NCBI RefSeq assembly: GCF_008728855.1
Contig: NZ_CP042906.1
Coordinates: 3,709,570-3,773,569, forward strand
Origin: Hypericibacter terrae
GTDB taxonomy: Bacteria > Pseudomonadota > Alphaproteobacteria > Dongiales > Dongiaceae
Direction: 5' to 3'
Length of the DNA: 64,000 nucleotides
Part shown: one piece after another, positions 27,548-35,260 of the stretch
How the letters are laid out: every line of letters begins with the position of its first letter
How positions within the stretch are numbered: the first letter of the stretch is position 1
Program-made: the position numbers and the translations under genes
Notes under the pieces: generated by a model
Databases searched by the model: none
Seen by the model: the letters and a program-made list of their open reading frames with translations, nothing else
Told to the model about the DNA's origin: nothing

Positions 27548-28342
27548 CTATTGGCAGGCAGCCACTGCCGACCGCAGGGCGTCGCGAAGATCAGCGTCGT
27601 CGGTCAAGGGTATCACAATGGCCACCTGGCACGCCTCGGCGAACGACACGCCTTTCGACATGAGAAGACCCGCATTGATCAGCATCCGGGTCGAGGCTCC
27701 CTCTTCCAGACCATGGCCTTTGAGGTTGCGCGACTTCGCCGCCACCGTCACGAGGAGCTTCGCGGGCGCTGGCGGGAGGCTCGCCTCGTGCATCACGATC
27801 TTCGCTTCCAGCTCCGCTGCCGGATAATCGAAATCGAGCGCCACGAAGCGTTGCTTGGTCGATTCCTTCAAATCCTTGAGCACGCTCTGATAGCCGGGGT
27901 TGTAGGAGATGACGAGCTGGAAATCCGCGTGGGCGCGCACCAGTTCGTTCTTCTTCTCCAACGGCAGGATGCGACGATCGTCGGTCAGGGAATGGATGAT
28001 CACGGTGGTGTCCTGCCGGGCCTCGACGATCTCGTCGAGATAGCAGATGGCCCCATGGCGCACGGCCAATGTCAGGGGCCCGTCATGCCATAGCGTCCCG
28101 TTGGCATCGAGCAGGAACCGCCCGACCAGATCCGAGGCCGTCATGTCCTCGTGGCAGGAGACGGTGACGATCGGCCGCTTCAGCCGCCAGGCCATATGCT
28201 CGACGAAGCGGGTCTTGCCGCAGCCGGTTGGGCCTTTGAGCATGACCGGCAGACGATGGGCGTAGGCCGCTTCGAACAGGGCAATCTCGTTGCCGAGAGG
28301 GCGGTAGTACGGCTCGTCGGCAATCAAATAGTCGTCGAGCAT
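27548..28342 (-). CDS. MoxR-type AAA ATPase, CbbQ/NorQ/AmiB-like
   Basis: A 264-residue AAA+ ATPase with Walker A GPTGCGKT (about 38-45), Walker [12 protein letters not shown] (about 97-107) and a CbbQ_C-type end ([13 protein letters not shown]...[11 protein letters not shown]). In Pseudomonas aeruginosa the amidase operon carries amiB, an ATPase of unknown function in this same family, directly after amiE; the position is conserved here. It should form hexamers and act with the VWA protein encoded next as a chaperone pair. A strong terminator lies between amiE and this gene, so its expression is lower than or separate from amiE. Confidence 0.87.
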   Translation of the reverse strand: MLDDYLIADEPYYRPLGNEIALFEAAYAHRLPVMLKGPTGCGKTRFVEHMAWRLKRPIVTVSCHEDMTASDLVGRFLLDANGTLWHDGPLTLAVRHGAICYLDEIVEARQDTTVIIHSLTDDRRILPLEKKNELVRAHADFQLVISYNPGYQSVLKDLKESTKQRFVALDFDYPAAELEAKIVMHEASLPPAPAKLLVTVAAKSRNLKGHGLEEGASTRMLINAGLLMSKGVSFAEACQVAIVIPLTDDADLRDALRSAVAACQ

Positions 28343-28386
28343 GATAGGGTCATCGATTGTTGAGACTCGGACGTGGGCAGGCGCCG

Positions 28387-28425
28387 AAAAATGGCGGGCG
28401 AGACAGGGGAAAGCTCGCCCGCCAT
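28387..28425 (-). terminator. Intrinsic terminator after amiE
   Basis: A perfect 12-bp stem (28391-28402 with 28414-28425, ATGGCGGGCGAG against CTCGCCCGCCAT) with an 11-base loop is followed on the minus strand by TTTT (28390-28387). It begins about a dozen bases after the amiE stop and is the clearest terminator of the operon after the one in the urtA leader. Confidence 0.85.
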
Positions 28426-28436
28426 GCGTGGCTCCA

Positions 28437-29477
28437 TCAGCGATGCGGAGCCGCCTTCTTGTTCGGGATGCCCTCGATCGGACATTCCGGCGTTCCCACC
28501 ATCGGGCGCGTCATGGCCTCGACCATCTCACGAGTTCCCTCCGGATCGGTGATCCACTTCTTGTAGAAATCGTAGGGGCAGACCGCCTCGCCGCGCACAT
28601 CCTCGTTCGAGTTGATCTTGCCGGTATAGCCGCGGTGAACCAGCTTGAAGAGGTGATTCTGCGATTGGCCGTTGCGGCGCGCATCGCGAATGGCCGACAC
28701 CGAAAGCTGGCCATACTGGATTCCATATTCCTCCTCGCCGCATTCGCCGAGCGTGCGGCCATCGAAACCGATGATCGCCGAATGGCCGAAATAGGAGTAT
28801 ACGCCGTCGAATCCTGCGGCATTCGCGACTGCGACATAGATATTGTTGGCCCAGGCCATCGCCTTGGAAATCAGCACCTGCTGATCCTTGGCCGGATACA
28901 TGTAGCCCTGGCAGCGGATGACGAGCTCGGCGCCCTTCATAGCGCAATCGCGCCAGATCTCGGGGTAGTTGCCGTCGTCGCAGATGATCAGGCTGATCTT
29001 CATGCCCTTAGGGCCCTCCGACACATATGTGCAATTGCCGGGATACCAGCCCTCGATCGGAACCCAAGGCATGATCTTGCGATATTTCTGAACGATCTCG
29101 CCCTTGTCGTTCATCAGAATCAGGGTGTTGTAGGGCGCCTTGTTCGGGTGCTCCTCGTGGCGTTCGCCGGTCAACGAGAAGACGCCCCAGACCTTGTTGC
29201 GCTTGCAGGCTTCGGCAAAGATCTGGGTTTCCTCGCCGGGAATCGTCGACGCCGTCTCGTACATCTCCTTCTCGTCATACATGATCCCGTGAGTGCTGTA
29301 CTCCGGGAAGATGACGAGATCCATGCCCGGGAGTCCGACCTTCATGCCGTCGACCATCTTGGCGATGGCCTTGGCATTGTCCAACACCTCCTTGCGGCTG
29401 TGGAGACGCGGCATCTTGTAGTTGACGACAGCAACGCCAACCGTGTCGTTACTGCTCGAGATATCACCGTGATACAT
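28437..29477 (-). CDS. amiE: Aliphatic amidase AmiE
   Basis: A 346-residue nitrilase-superfamily enzyme that hydrolyses short aliphatic amides to acid plus ammonia in the cytosol. The catalytic residues fall exactly at the classical positions: Glu59 in FPEY, Lys134 in KYRK and Cys166 in [10 protein letters not shown]. Length equals that of the Pseudomonas enzyme (346). The start follows AAGGAGG. It sits downstream of the AmiC/AmiR regulators and a five-gene importer and is followed by a terminator and an AmiB-like ATPase. Formamidase (AmiF) is a close paralogue, but the numbering and [21 protein letters not shown]-terminus fit AmiE. Confidence 0.95.
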   Translation of the reverse strand: MYHGDISSSNDTVGVAVVNYKMPRLHSRKEVLDNAKAIAKMVDGMKVGLPGMDLVIFPEYSTHGIMYDEKEMYETASTIPGEETQIFAEACKRNKVWGVFSLTGERHEEHPNKAPYNTLILMNDKGEIVQKYRKIMPWVPIEGWYPGNCTYVSEGPKGMKISLIICDDGNYPEIWRDCAMKGAELVIRCQGYMYPAKDQQVLISKAMAWANNIYVAVANAAGFDGVYSYFGHSAIIGFDGRTLGECGEEEYGIQYGQLSVSAIRDARRNGQSQNHLFKLVHRGYTGKINSNEDVRGEAVCPYDFYKKWITDPEGTREMVEAMTRPMVGTPECPIEGIPNKKAAPHR

Positions 29478-29551
29478 GATTTCCTCCTTGCGTATCCGTT
29501 CTATTGATCGTTGTCGTCGTCCTGGCGCGAATTGTCGTCACGTCTCTCCTG

Positions 29552-30259
29552 TCACACGGCCAGATGCCGGTGAACCAGCTGGTCGGTCAGCTCCTGAACG
29601 GGGCCTCGCGCGGCGACCTGGCCGCGATCCATAATCGCGAAATGCTGCGAGGCGCGCCGCGCGAAACCGATATTCTGTTCGATCAGCACGATGGTCTTGC
29701 CGTGCTTGCGATTGAGATCGATCAGCACCTGTTCGATCTGCTCGACTATGTTCGGCTGAATGCCTTCGGTCGGCTCATCGAGCAGGATGATCTTGGGCTC
29801 GCTCAGGAGTGTGCGCGCGATGGCCAACTGCTGCTGCTGCCCGCCCGAAAGATTGCCGCCGCGCCGGTCGAGAAATTCCCGGAGGATCGGGAAGAGCTCG
29901 AATACCCATTCGGCAATCCGAGCCCCGTTGCCACGATTGCTTTTTGGATTGGCAAAGGTGCCGAGCATTAAATTCTGACGCACGGTGAATTTTGGCAGGA
30001 TACCCCGACCCTGCGGCACATAACCGATCCCAGCAAGGGCGCGGTCATGGGTCTTGAATCTCTTGATATCGGTTCCATCCAGCTGGATCGAGCCCTCGAC
30101 CCTATCCATCAATCCCAGGATTGAGCGAATGAGCGTGGTCTTCCCGACACCGTTGCGGCCCAGGATGCTCACGAATTCCCCATCCTTGACCGACAGGCTC
30201 ACGCCTTGAAGGACTCGGCTGTCGCCGTAATAGGCCTCGACATTCTCCAGCTCAAGCAT
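29552..30259 (-). CDS. urtE: UrtE-type ABC transporter ATPase (urea/short-chain amide importer)
   Basis: A 235-residue ATPase: MLELENVEAYYGDSRVLQGV, Walker A GRNGVGKTT, the block YVPQGRGILPKFTVRQNL characteristic of UrtE/LivF, signature NLSGGQQQQLAIARTL, Walker B IILLDEPTEGIQP. The TEGIQPNIV wording is typical of UrtE. It overlaps the urtD stop by eight bases. With UrtD it powers import of urea or short amides through UrtBC. The amiE start lies 74 bases downstream. Confidence 0.88.
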   Translation of the reverse strand: MLELENVEAYYGDSRVLQGVSLSVKDGEFVSILGRNGVGKTTLIRSILGLMDRVEGSIQLDGTDIKRFKTHDRALAGIGYVPQGRGILPKFTVRQNLMLGTFANPKSNRGNGARIAEWVFELFPILREFLDRRGGNLSGGQQQQLAIARTLLSEPKIILLDEPTEGIQPNIVEQIEQVLIDLNRKHGKTIVLIEQNIGFARRASQHFAIMDRGQVAARGPVQELTDQLVHRHLAV

Positions 30260-31010
30260 GGGAGATACCTCCCGAGCCGAGATATGCTTCCCTGACCGCC
30301 GGGTGACGCTCGATCTCCTCGACCGTGCCCTCGGCCAGCAGCTTTCCCTGATGCATGACCGAGATCATCTCCGCGATCTCCTTGACGAAGCCCATGTCAT
30401 GCTCGACCACAATCAGCGTCCGATTGCCCTTGAGACGATTGAAGAGCTGCGCCGTCTTGTGGGTTTCCTGCGCGGTCATGCCAGCCGTGGGTTCATCCAT
30501 CAGGATGAGCTTCGGATCCTGGGCCAGGAGCAGCGCGATCTCGAGCCATTGGGTATGGCCATGCGAAAGATGACCGGCCAAGGTCTCCAGCTGGTTCTCG
30601 AGGCCAACCAGCTCGGCCAGCTTATCGAGCCCCTCGCTTGCTTCACCGCGACGGAGCTGCAGCGCGTTGCGGAGGACGCCCGGGCGCCGCGAATGAGCGA
30701 CTGAAAGGTTCTCCCGCACCGTCAATTGGCGGAACACACTCGGCACCTGGAACTTCCGGCCAATCCCCTTGCGCGCAATCTGGTGCTCTTCCAAATCGTT
30801 CAGCGTGACCGGCCCAAGCTTGATCTCGCCGCTCCTGGGCTTGGTCTTCCCGCAGATGAGATCGAGAGTCGTGGTCTTGCCTGCGCCGTTCGGACCGATC
30901 AGGCATCGCAGTTCGCCTTCCCCGACGGTCAGGCTGAGATTGTCGACGGCGAGGAAGCCGTTGAAGCTCACGGTCACATTTTCGAGCGTCAGGTGCTTGG
31001 CGCCACTCAT
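30252..31010 (-). CDS. urtD: UrtD-type ABC transporter ATPase
   Basis: A 252-residue ATPase with Walker A GPNGAGKTT followed by the UrtD-like TLDLICGKTKPRSGEIKLG, GIGRKFQVPSVFRQLTVREN, a degenerate signature LSHGHTQWLEIALLL and Walker B LILMDEPTAGM. The LSHGxxQWLEI wording is diagnostic of UrtD. The ATG at 31010 (MSGAKHLTLENVTV) was chosen; a frame to 31310 lies within urtC and was rejected. Fourteen bases separate it from the urtC stop. Confidence 0.9.
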   Translation of the reverse strand: MSGAKHLTLENVTVSFNGFLAVDNLSLTVGEGELRCLIGPNGAGKTTTLDLICGKTKPRSGEIKLGPVTLNDLEEHQIARKGIGRKFQVPSVFRQLTVRENLSVAHSRRPGVLRNALQLRRGEASEGLDKLAELVGLENQLETLAGHLSHGHTQWLEIALLLAQDPKLILMDEPTAGMTAQETHKTAQLFNRLKGNRTLIVVEHDMGFVKEIAEMISVMHQGKLLAEGTVEEIERHPAVREAYLGSGGISHA

Positions 31011-31024
31011 GAGCAACTCCCGGT

Positions 31025-32155
31025 TCAGGTAGGCCGCGACGCGGCAGGACGGGGCGTGGCTTCGCCCGGCGACTTCGCCATCGCCTTGGAGGAACGGCCA
31101 AACTTCCGGAAAATTCGGTCCTTGAGCGTCTCGGCGGCACCCGCAAGGCCTTTGGGCAGGAACAGAACCACGAGCACGAACACGAGCCCCATGACGAGGG
31201 TCCATGTGTCGAGGAAGGTCTCCGACTCCGAAAGTGCGCCCTGCATGCCAGCAACCAGGATCGCGCCCAGCATCGAGCCCAGCAGGCTTTGACGCCCACC
31301 CACTGCACACCAGATCACCACCGAAAGACTGAGCTGCACGCCCATGAAGGTCGGCGAGGCGAACTCCATGACGATGGTGTAGAGCATGCCGGCCATGCCG
31401 GCGATCGCCGCCGAGACCGCCACCGCGAAGATCTTGTAGCGCGCCACGTCATAGCCGAAATAGCGCACCCGGTTCTCATGGTCGCGGATGGCCTGCAGGA
31501 TCAATCCCGCCTTGCTCTTGGTTACGAGGAGCGCAAAGAAGAGGCAAAAAGTCAGGCAGATCGCGATGAGATAGTAGGAGCTGGCGCCGTAGGCGTCGAA
31601 GGTGAAACTTCCTATGTCGAGTTGCGCCAGATCCGTGATCCCGTTGAAGCCGCCGGTAAAGCGCTGCTGATCGATGAACAGCAGGTTGACCACGACCAGG
31701 AAGGCCAGCGTGATGATCGCGACATAGACGCCGGTCACACGTCCGCGAAACATGAACCAGCCCAATCCGGCCGCGATAAGGGCCGGCACCGCGACTCCCG
31801 CCGCGATGGCGAAGGGCATCGAGTAGAACGGCTCCCAGAACCAGGGCAGCTTCTCGACATTGTTCCAGACCATGAAGTCCGGAAGTCCCTCGGCGCCGGT
31901 ATGTACAGGAATCGTGCGCAGCTTCAGCGCCATGGCCATGCAATAGGAGCCCAGCCCGAACGACGTGGCCTGCCCCAGATTGAGAATCCCGGTGTAGCCC
32001 CAGGACAGGCTGAGAGAGATCGCCAGGATGCCGAGAACCAGATAGCGCGCGGTCTTATTGAGCAGGAAAGCGTCCTGCACGAACACCGGCACCAGAAAAA
32101 TGATCAGGCAGACGGTGCCGTAAGTCAGATACTGAATGAGGTCGCGATTCCGCAC
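31025..32155 (-). CDS. urtC: UrtC-type ABC transporter permease (GTG start)
   Basis: A 376-residue polytopic permease of the LivM/UrtC family, with about ten hydrophobic helices, the WGYTGILNLGQATSFGLGSYCMAM domain landmark and the loop SKAGLILQAIRDHENRVRYFGYDVARYKIF. UrtC is usually this size. The GTG at 32155 is preceded by GGGAGA. Together with UrtB it forms the membrane channel. The C-terminal Lys/Arg/Ala-rich tail (RPTxx region) is cytoplasmic. Confidence 0.87.
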   Translation of the reverse strand: MRNRDLIQYLTYGTVCLIIFLVPVFVQDAFLLNKTARYLVLGILAISLSLSWGYTGILNLGQATSFGLGSYCMAMALKLRTIPVHTGAEGLPDFMVWNNVEKLPWFWEPFYSMPFAIAAGVAVPALIAAGLGWFMFRGRVTGVYVAIITLAFLVVVNLLFIDQQRFTGGFNGITDLAQLDIGSFTFDAYGASSYYLIAICLTFCLFFALLVTKSKAGLILQAIRDHENRVRYFGYDVARYKIFAVAVSAAIAGMAGMLYTIVMEFASPTFMGVQLSLSVVIWCAVGGRQSLLGSMLGAILVAGMQGALSESETFLDTWTLVMGLVFVLVVLFLPKGLAGAAETLKDRIFRKFGRSSKAMAKSPGEATPRPAASRPT

Positions 32156-32185
32156 GTCTGGAGTCTCCCTTGGGCCGCGCCGGCC

Positions 32186-33067
32186 TCAGCTTCGAACCTT
32201 GGCGGCGAACAGACCTTGCGGCCGAAACCGGATCAGGATGACGATGAAAAGCAGTACCAGCGCCTTAGCGATGGTGTCGTTGGCATAGAAAGCGACAGCG
32301 CTCGAACTCTGCCCGATGATGAAAGCGCTGGCGACTGAGCCGACCAGGCTCTCGACGCCGCCGAGCACGACCACCATGAAAGCATCCACGACATAGGTGG
32401 TCCCCATTTCCGGCGCCACGCTCTTGAGCGGCGATACCACCGCGCCCGCTAGGCCCGCGAGGCCGGCACCGTAGGCGAAAGTCAGGCCATAGATCCGGTT
32501 GCTGTTGATGCCGAAGCAGCTGGCGATCTCGCGGCTCTGGGTGATGGCGCGCAACTTCAGACCGAGCGAGGTGCGAAAAATCAGGAACCAGGTGAGACCA
32601 AAGAGTGCGACCGCAAGGCCGAGGATGAAGATGCGGAAGATCGGAATCTCCACACCCAGCACGGATACCGGATGGTTCATCGCCTCAGGCATCTCGACGT
32701 AGCGCAACTCGCCGCCGGCCAGAAGCCGCACCGCCTGCTGCGCCATGACGCCGATGCCCCAGGTGGCGAGAATCGTGTCGAGCGGGCGGTTATAGAGGTG
32801 GCGAATCACCACGCGATCGATGATCCAACCCAGCAAGGCGGTGGCGAGGAAGATCAGCGGCAAGCTCGCCAGCAACCCGATGCCGAAGAAGCTCTGAAGA
32901 GCCCAGGCGCAGTAGGCACCGATCATCACCAGCTCGCCATGGGCGAGGTTGATGACACCCGTGACGCCATAGATGATCGCCAGGCCCAAGGCCACCAGCA
33001 GAAGGATCGATGCGATCGATAGTCCGGTGACAACCAGTGACATCAATTCCACGGCCGTCGCCTCCAT
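32186..33067 (-). CDS. urtB: UrtB/FmdE-type ABC transporter permease
   Basis: A 293-residue LivH-type permease: LVALGLAIIYGVTGVINLAHGELVMIGAY near the N-terminus and FRTSLGLKLRAITQSREIASCFGINSNRIYG as the ATPase-contact loop. It is shorter than proteobacterial urea UrtB proteins, which usually carry a long periplasmic N-terminal domain, and so fits the short-chain amide (Fmd-type) importers better; that is an inference from length. It lies 69 bases after the binding-protein gene, with a strong hairpin in the gap. Confidence 0.85.
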   Translation of the reverse strand: MEATAVELMSLVVTGLSIASILLLVALGLAIIYGVTGVINLAHGELVMIGAYCAWALQSFFGIGLLASLPLIFLATALLGWIIDRVVIRHLYNRPLDTILATWGIGVMAQQAVRLLAGGELRYVEMPEAMNHPVSVLGVEIPIFRIFILGLAVALFGLTWFLIFRTSLGLKLRAITQSREIASCFGINSNRIYGLTFAYGAGLAGLAGAVVSPLKSVAPEMGTTYVVDAFMVVVLGGVESLVGSVASAFIIGQSSSAVAFYANDTIAKALVLLFIVILIRFRPQGLFAAKVRS

Positions 33068-33099
33068 GTTCCCAGTCTTGCCAACCCGCTGAGGAAAGA

Positions 33100-33129
33100 T
33101 CCGGCGGCGGTTTCCCGCCCGCCGCCGGA
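33100..33129 (-). promoter_or_regulatory. Stem-loop between urtA and urtB
   Basis: An 11-bp stem (TCCGGCGGCGG at 33100-33110 with CCGCCGCCGGA at 33119-33129) closes an 8-base loop right after the urtA stop. Only a short TCTTT follows. Such hairpins commonly protect the abundant binding-protein mRNA from 3' decay and lower downstream expression. Confidence 0.6.
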
Positions 33130-33136
33130 AGTCGAC

Positions 33137-34384
33137 TCAGGACTCAGTGAGCCCCGCTTCGGTGCAGTGCATGTTCGGGTAGGCCTTGTAGGGTTCGGGC
33201 TTCAACCAGGTCGCGCTCTGCTTGAGAATTTCGAACTGGCCGTCCGACTTGCACTGGCCGATCTTCGGCCAAAGCCAGGTATGGAGGTTTTCACGCTCGA
33301 TCTGCACCTTGCCCTGCGGCGCGATCATGGACTCGCCCTTGATCGCTTCGCGGATGTTGGGAGGTGTGATGTCGCTCGGCGCCAGCTTGGCGACCGCCTG
33401 CTTGAACAGATAGACCTGGAAATAGGAGGGCTCGGAGACAAAATGCGTGACCTTGTCCTGGCCCCAGCGCGCCTTGTAGGCATCGACGAACTTACGGTTC
33501 TCGGGGGAATCCCAGACCATGAAATAGGGCGCCGACGTGAAGTGGCCCGCCGCCGCTTCGCCGCCCATCGCCGCCACCTCGTTCTCCGAGGTCGTCAAGC
33601 TCGCCATCGGCATCTTCGCGGGATCCAGCCCTGCCGCGCGATATTGGCGATGTAACGCTACGACCGAATCGCCGACCACGGTCGAGAAGATCACGTTGGG
33701 TTGCAGGCTCTGGAACTTGTTGACGACGGACGAGAACTCCGAATGGCCGAGCGGCACATACTCTTCCGCCACGACTTCGGCACCCAGACCCTCCAGCAGC
33801 TTCTTGCAGTAGTTATTCTCCTCCTTCGGATAGATGTAGTTCGAGCCGATCAGGTACCATTTCTTGCCGAACTTCTCGACCAGCCAGGGCACGAATTCAT
33901 CCTGCTGCTGGTTCGGCACCGCGCCCGTGTAGACGACATTCTTCGAGCATTCGCGGCCCTCGTAGAGCGTCGGATAGAAATAGAGATTTTCGCGCTTCTC
34001 GAAGACGGGCAGCACCGCCTTGCGGCTGGCAGAGGTGTAGGAGCCGAATACGCTGACGCAGCGGTCCGAAAGCACCAGCTTGCGCGCCTTCTCGGCGAAG
34101 GTCGCGGGATCCGAGGCCGGGTCCTCGATCACGGGAACGATCTTCATCCCGTTGATCCCGCCAGCAGCGTTGATCTCCTCGATGGCCAGGATCGTCGCCT
34201 TGTTGAGCGACTCCTCGATGATGGCGGTGGTGCCCGTGAGCGAGAACAGGACACCGACCTTGATTTCGCCGTCGGCCGCGCGGGCGAGCGACAGGTTCTT
34301 GTTCCAGATATGGGGGAACCCAGTCGCACCGATCGCACCTGCGGCTGCTGCACCCCTGATAAAACCACGACGTGTAATCTTCAT
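33137..34384 (-). CDS. urtA: UrtA/FmdD-type substrate-binding protein with Tat signal
   Basis: A 415-residue periplasmic binding protein. The Tat signal is clear: MKITRRGFIRGAAAAGAIGA with the RR pair at residues 5-6. The mature part shows IKVGVLFSLTGTTAIIEESL, GSYTSASRKAVLPVFE, YPTLYEGRECSKNVVYTGA and GSNYIYPKEEN, the UrtA/FmdD/AmiC family core. The ATG at 34384 has GGGAGG five to six bases before it. It delivers urea or short amides to UrtBCDE and is clearly homologous to the AmiC sensor encoded upstream, which lacks a signal peptide. Its expression is gated by the leader terminator at 34479-34525. Confidence 0.9.
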   Translation of the reverse strand: MKITRRGFIRGAAAAGAIGATGFPHIWNKNLSLARAADGEIKVGVLFSLTGTTAIIEESLNKATILAIEEINAAGGINGMKIVPVIEDPASDPATFAEKARKLVLSDRCVSVFGSYTSASRKAVLPVFEKRENLYFYPTLYEGRECSKNVVYTGAVPNQQQDEFVPWLVEKFGKKWYLIGSNYIYPKEENNYCKKLLEGLGAEVVAEEYVPLGHSEFSSVVNKFQSLQPNVIFSTVVGDSVVALHRQYRAAGLDPAKMPMASLTTSENEVAAMGGEAAAGHFTSAPYFMVWDSPENRKFVDAYKARWGQDKVTHFVSEPSYFQVYLFKQAVAKLAPSDITPPNIREAIKGESMIAPQGKVQIERENLHTWLWPKIGQCKSDGQFEILKQSATWLKPEPYKAYPNMHCTEAGLTES

Positions 34385-34478
34385 TTTTTCCTCCCTTGAC
34401 CGATTTCGGTCGCACGTTCCCCGTGGCCCGGAATCCGCCTTGTCTGGGGTTGCTCCCGGACCGGCAGCCCGAATGCGG

Positions 34479-34525
34479 AAAACAGAAAACCCCATCGGTG
34501 CCCGCTCCCGCAGGTTCCGATAGGG
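34479..34525 (-). terminator. Leader terminator between amiR and urtA, likely AmiR-controlled
   Basis: On the minus strand CCCTATCGG (34525-34517) pairs with CCGATGGGG (34498-34490), with an inner CCTGC/GCGGG helix and GGGA loop, and TTTTCTGTTTT follows (34489-34479). This is a complete intrinsic terminator in the leader before the structural genes, the position where the ANTAR protein AmiR acts in the Pseudomonas amidase operon. Confidence 0.88.
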
Positions 34526-34543
34526 CTATGTTGCCTCTGATTT

Positions 34544-34601
34544 CAGGGGCGGCGCCGTTGCCGCCTGCCACGCGCCGGCGTTATATGCCGGCGAGGCGTG
34601 G
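34544..34601 (-). promoter_or_regulatory. Putative ANTAR-binding tandem hairpins
   Basis: Two adjacent stem-loops lie between amiR and the leader terminator. The first (34601-34568) is CCACGC, a CTC bulge, GCCGGC, loop ATATAAC, GCCGGC, GCGTGG. The second (34567-34544) has stem GGCGGC/GCCGCC and a six-base loop AACGGC with A at position 1 and G at position 4, the known ANTAR loop rule. The first loop has seven bases and breaks the rule, so the match is partial. Likely bound by AmiR to prevent termination. Confidence 0.6.
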
Positions 34602-34612
34602 ACGGCTGAACG

Positions 34613-35260
34613 CTAAGTCAGCATCTCGTCGGTGTCAACAATCGCGAGCGCAAGCTCGCCGATCGAGATGCGCCGCGCCATCGCTTGGCGCCGAAGGAAA
34701 TGATAGGCCTCATCCTCGTTGAGCTGCTTACGCGACATGATCACGGTTTTCGCGCGCTCGACGCTGCGGATGGCGCGGATATAGTCGTCAAGCTTGTCAA
34801 TGCGCGAACGCAACCGCTTCTCGTACTGGAACTGACTGAGGCCGATCACGAGGGCCGCCACCAGATCGTTTGGCCGCACCGGCAGCGATACGAATCCGTG
34901 GGGCGTGCAATTGCGCAGCATTGGCGCGTTGAGCGAGCAGTCCTCATTCAGGAGAGCGATCAAGGCACAGGAAGGCTCGCCCGGCGACCAGGGCAGCCGT
35001 CCTGGCAGATCCTCGACGAGTTCGCTGAAGATCACGTCAAAATCGATCGGATACGAGGCGGGCGGCGGCCAGATATGAGTGACGCGCGCCCGCGTCCGCT
35101 GCAGCTCCCGGATCAAGGCCTCGATGCCGGGGGAATTCTCGGCCAGAACCGCGATATTCAGGTGCCCAAAATCGCGACCGGATGGATCTCTGTGCGGCGT
35201 CTGTCTATTCATGACGAGGTTCACCGGGACGGACTCAGGAAAAGGCGAAGTTTCGACCAT
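34613..35260 (-). CDS. amiR: AmiR-like ANTAR-domain transcription antiterminator
   Basis: A 215-residue protein (199 from the alternative ATG at 35212). The N-terminal pseudo-receiver domain lacks the phosphorylation Asp context (LNIAVLAENSPGIEALIREL, THIWPPPASYPIDFDVIFSEL), and the ANTAR domain is at the C-terminus (about 150-208: YIRAIRSVERAKTVIMSRKQLNEDEAYHFLRRQAM). The WPPP..(F/Y)..DFDVIF wording is shared with Pseudomonas AmiR. AmiR is held inactive by AmiC until an amide binds, then binds leader RNA and blocks termination. Its gene overlaps amiC by up to 26 bases, as expected for a stoichiometric complex. The target hairpins and terminator follow the gene at once. Confidence 0.9.
   Translation of the reverse strand: MVETSPFPESVPVNLVMNRQTPHRDPSGRDFGHLNIAVLAENSPGIEALIRELQRTRARVTHIWPPPASYPIDFDVIFSELVEDLPGRLPWSPGEPSCALIALLNEDCSLNAPMLRNCTPHGFVSLPVRPNDLVAALVIGLSQFQYEKRLRSRIDKLDDYIRAIRSVERAKTVIMSRKQLNEDEAYHFLRRQAMARRISIGELALAIVDTDEMLT

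Noticed and set aside
25252-28342. norQ-norD of a denitrification cluster
   Set aside because: No norC/norB or other nitric-oxide reductase gene is near; neighbours are amiE and an aquaporin, so the pair was assigned to the amide region.
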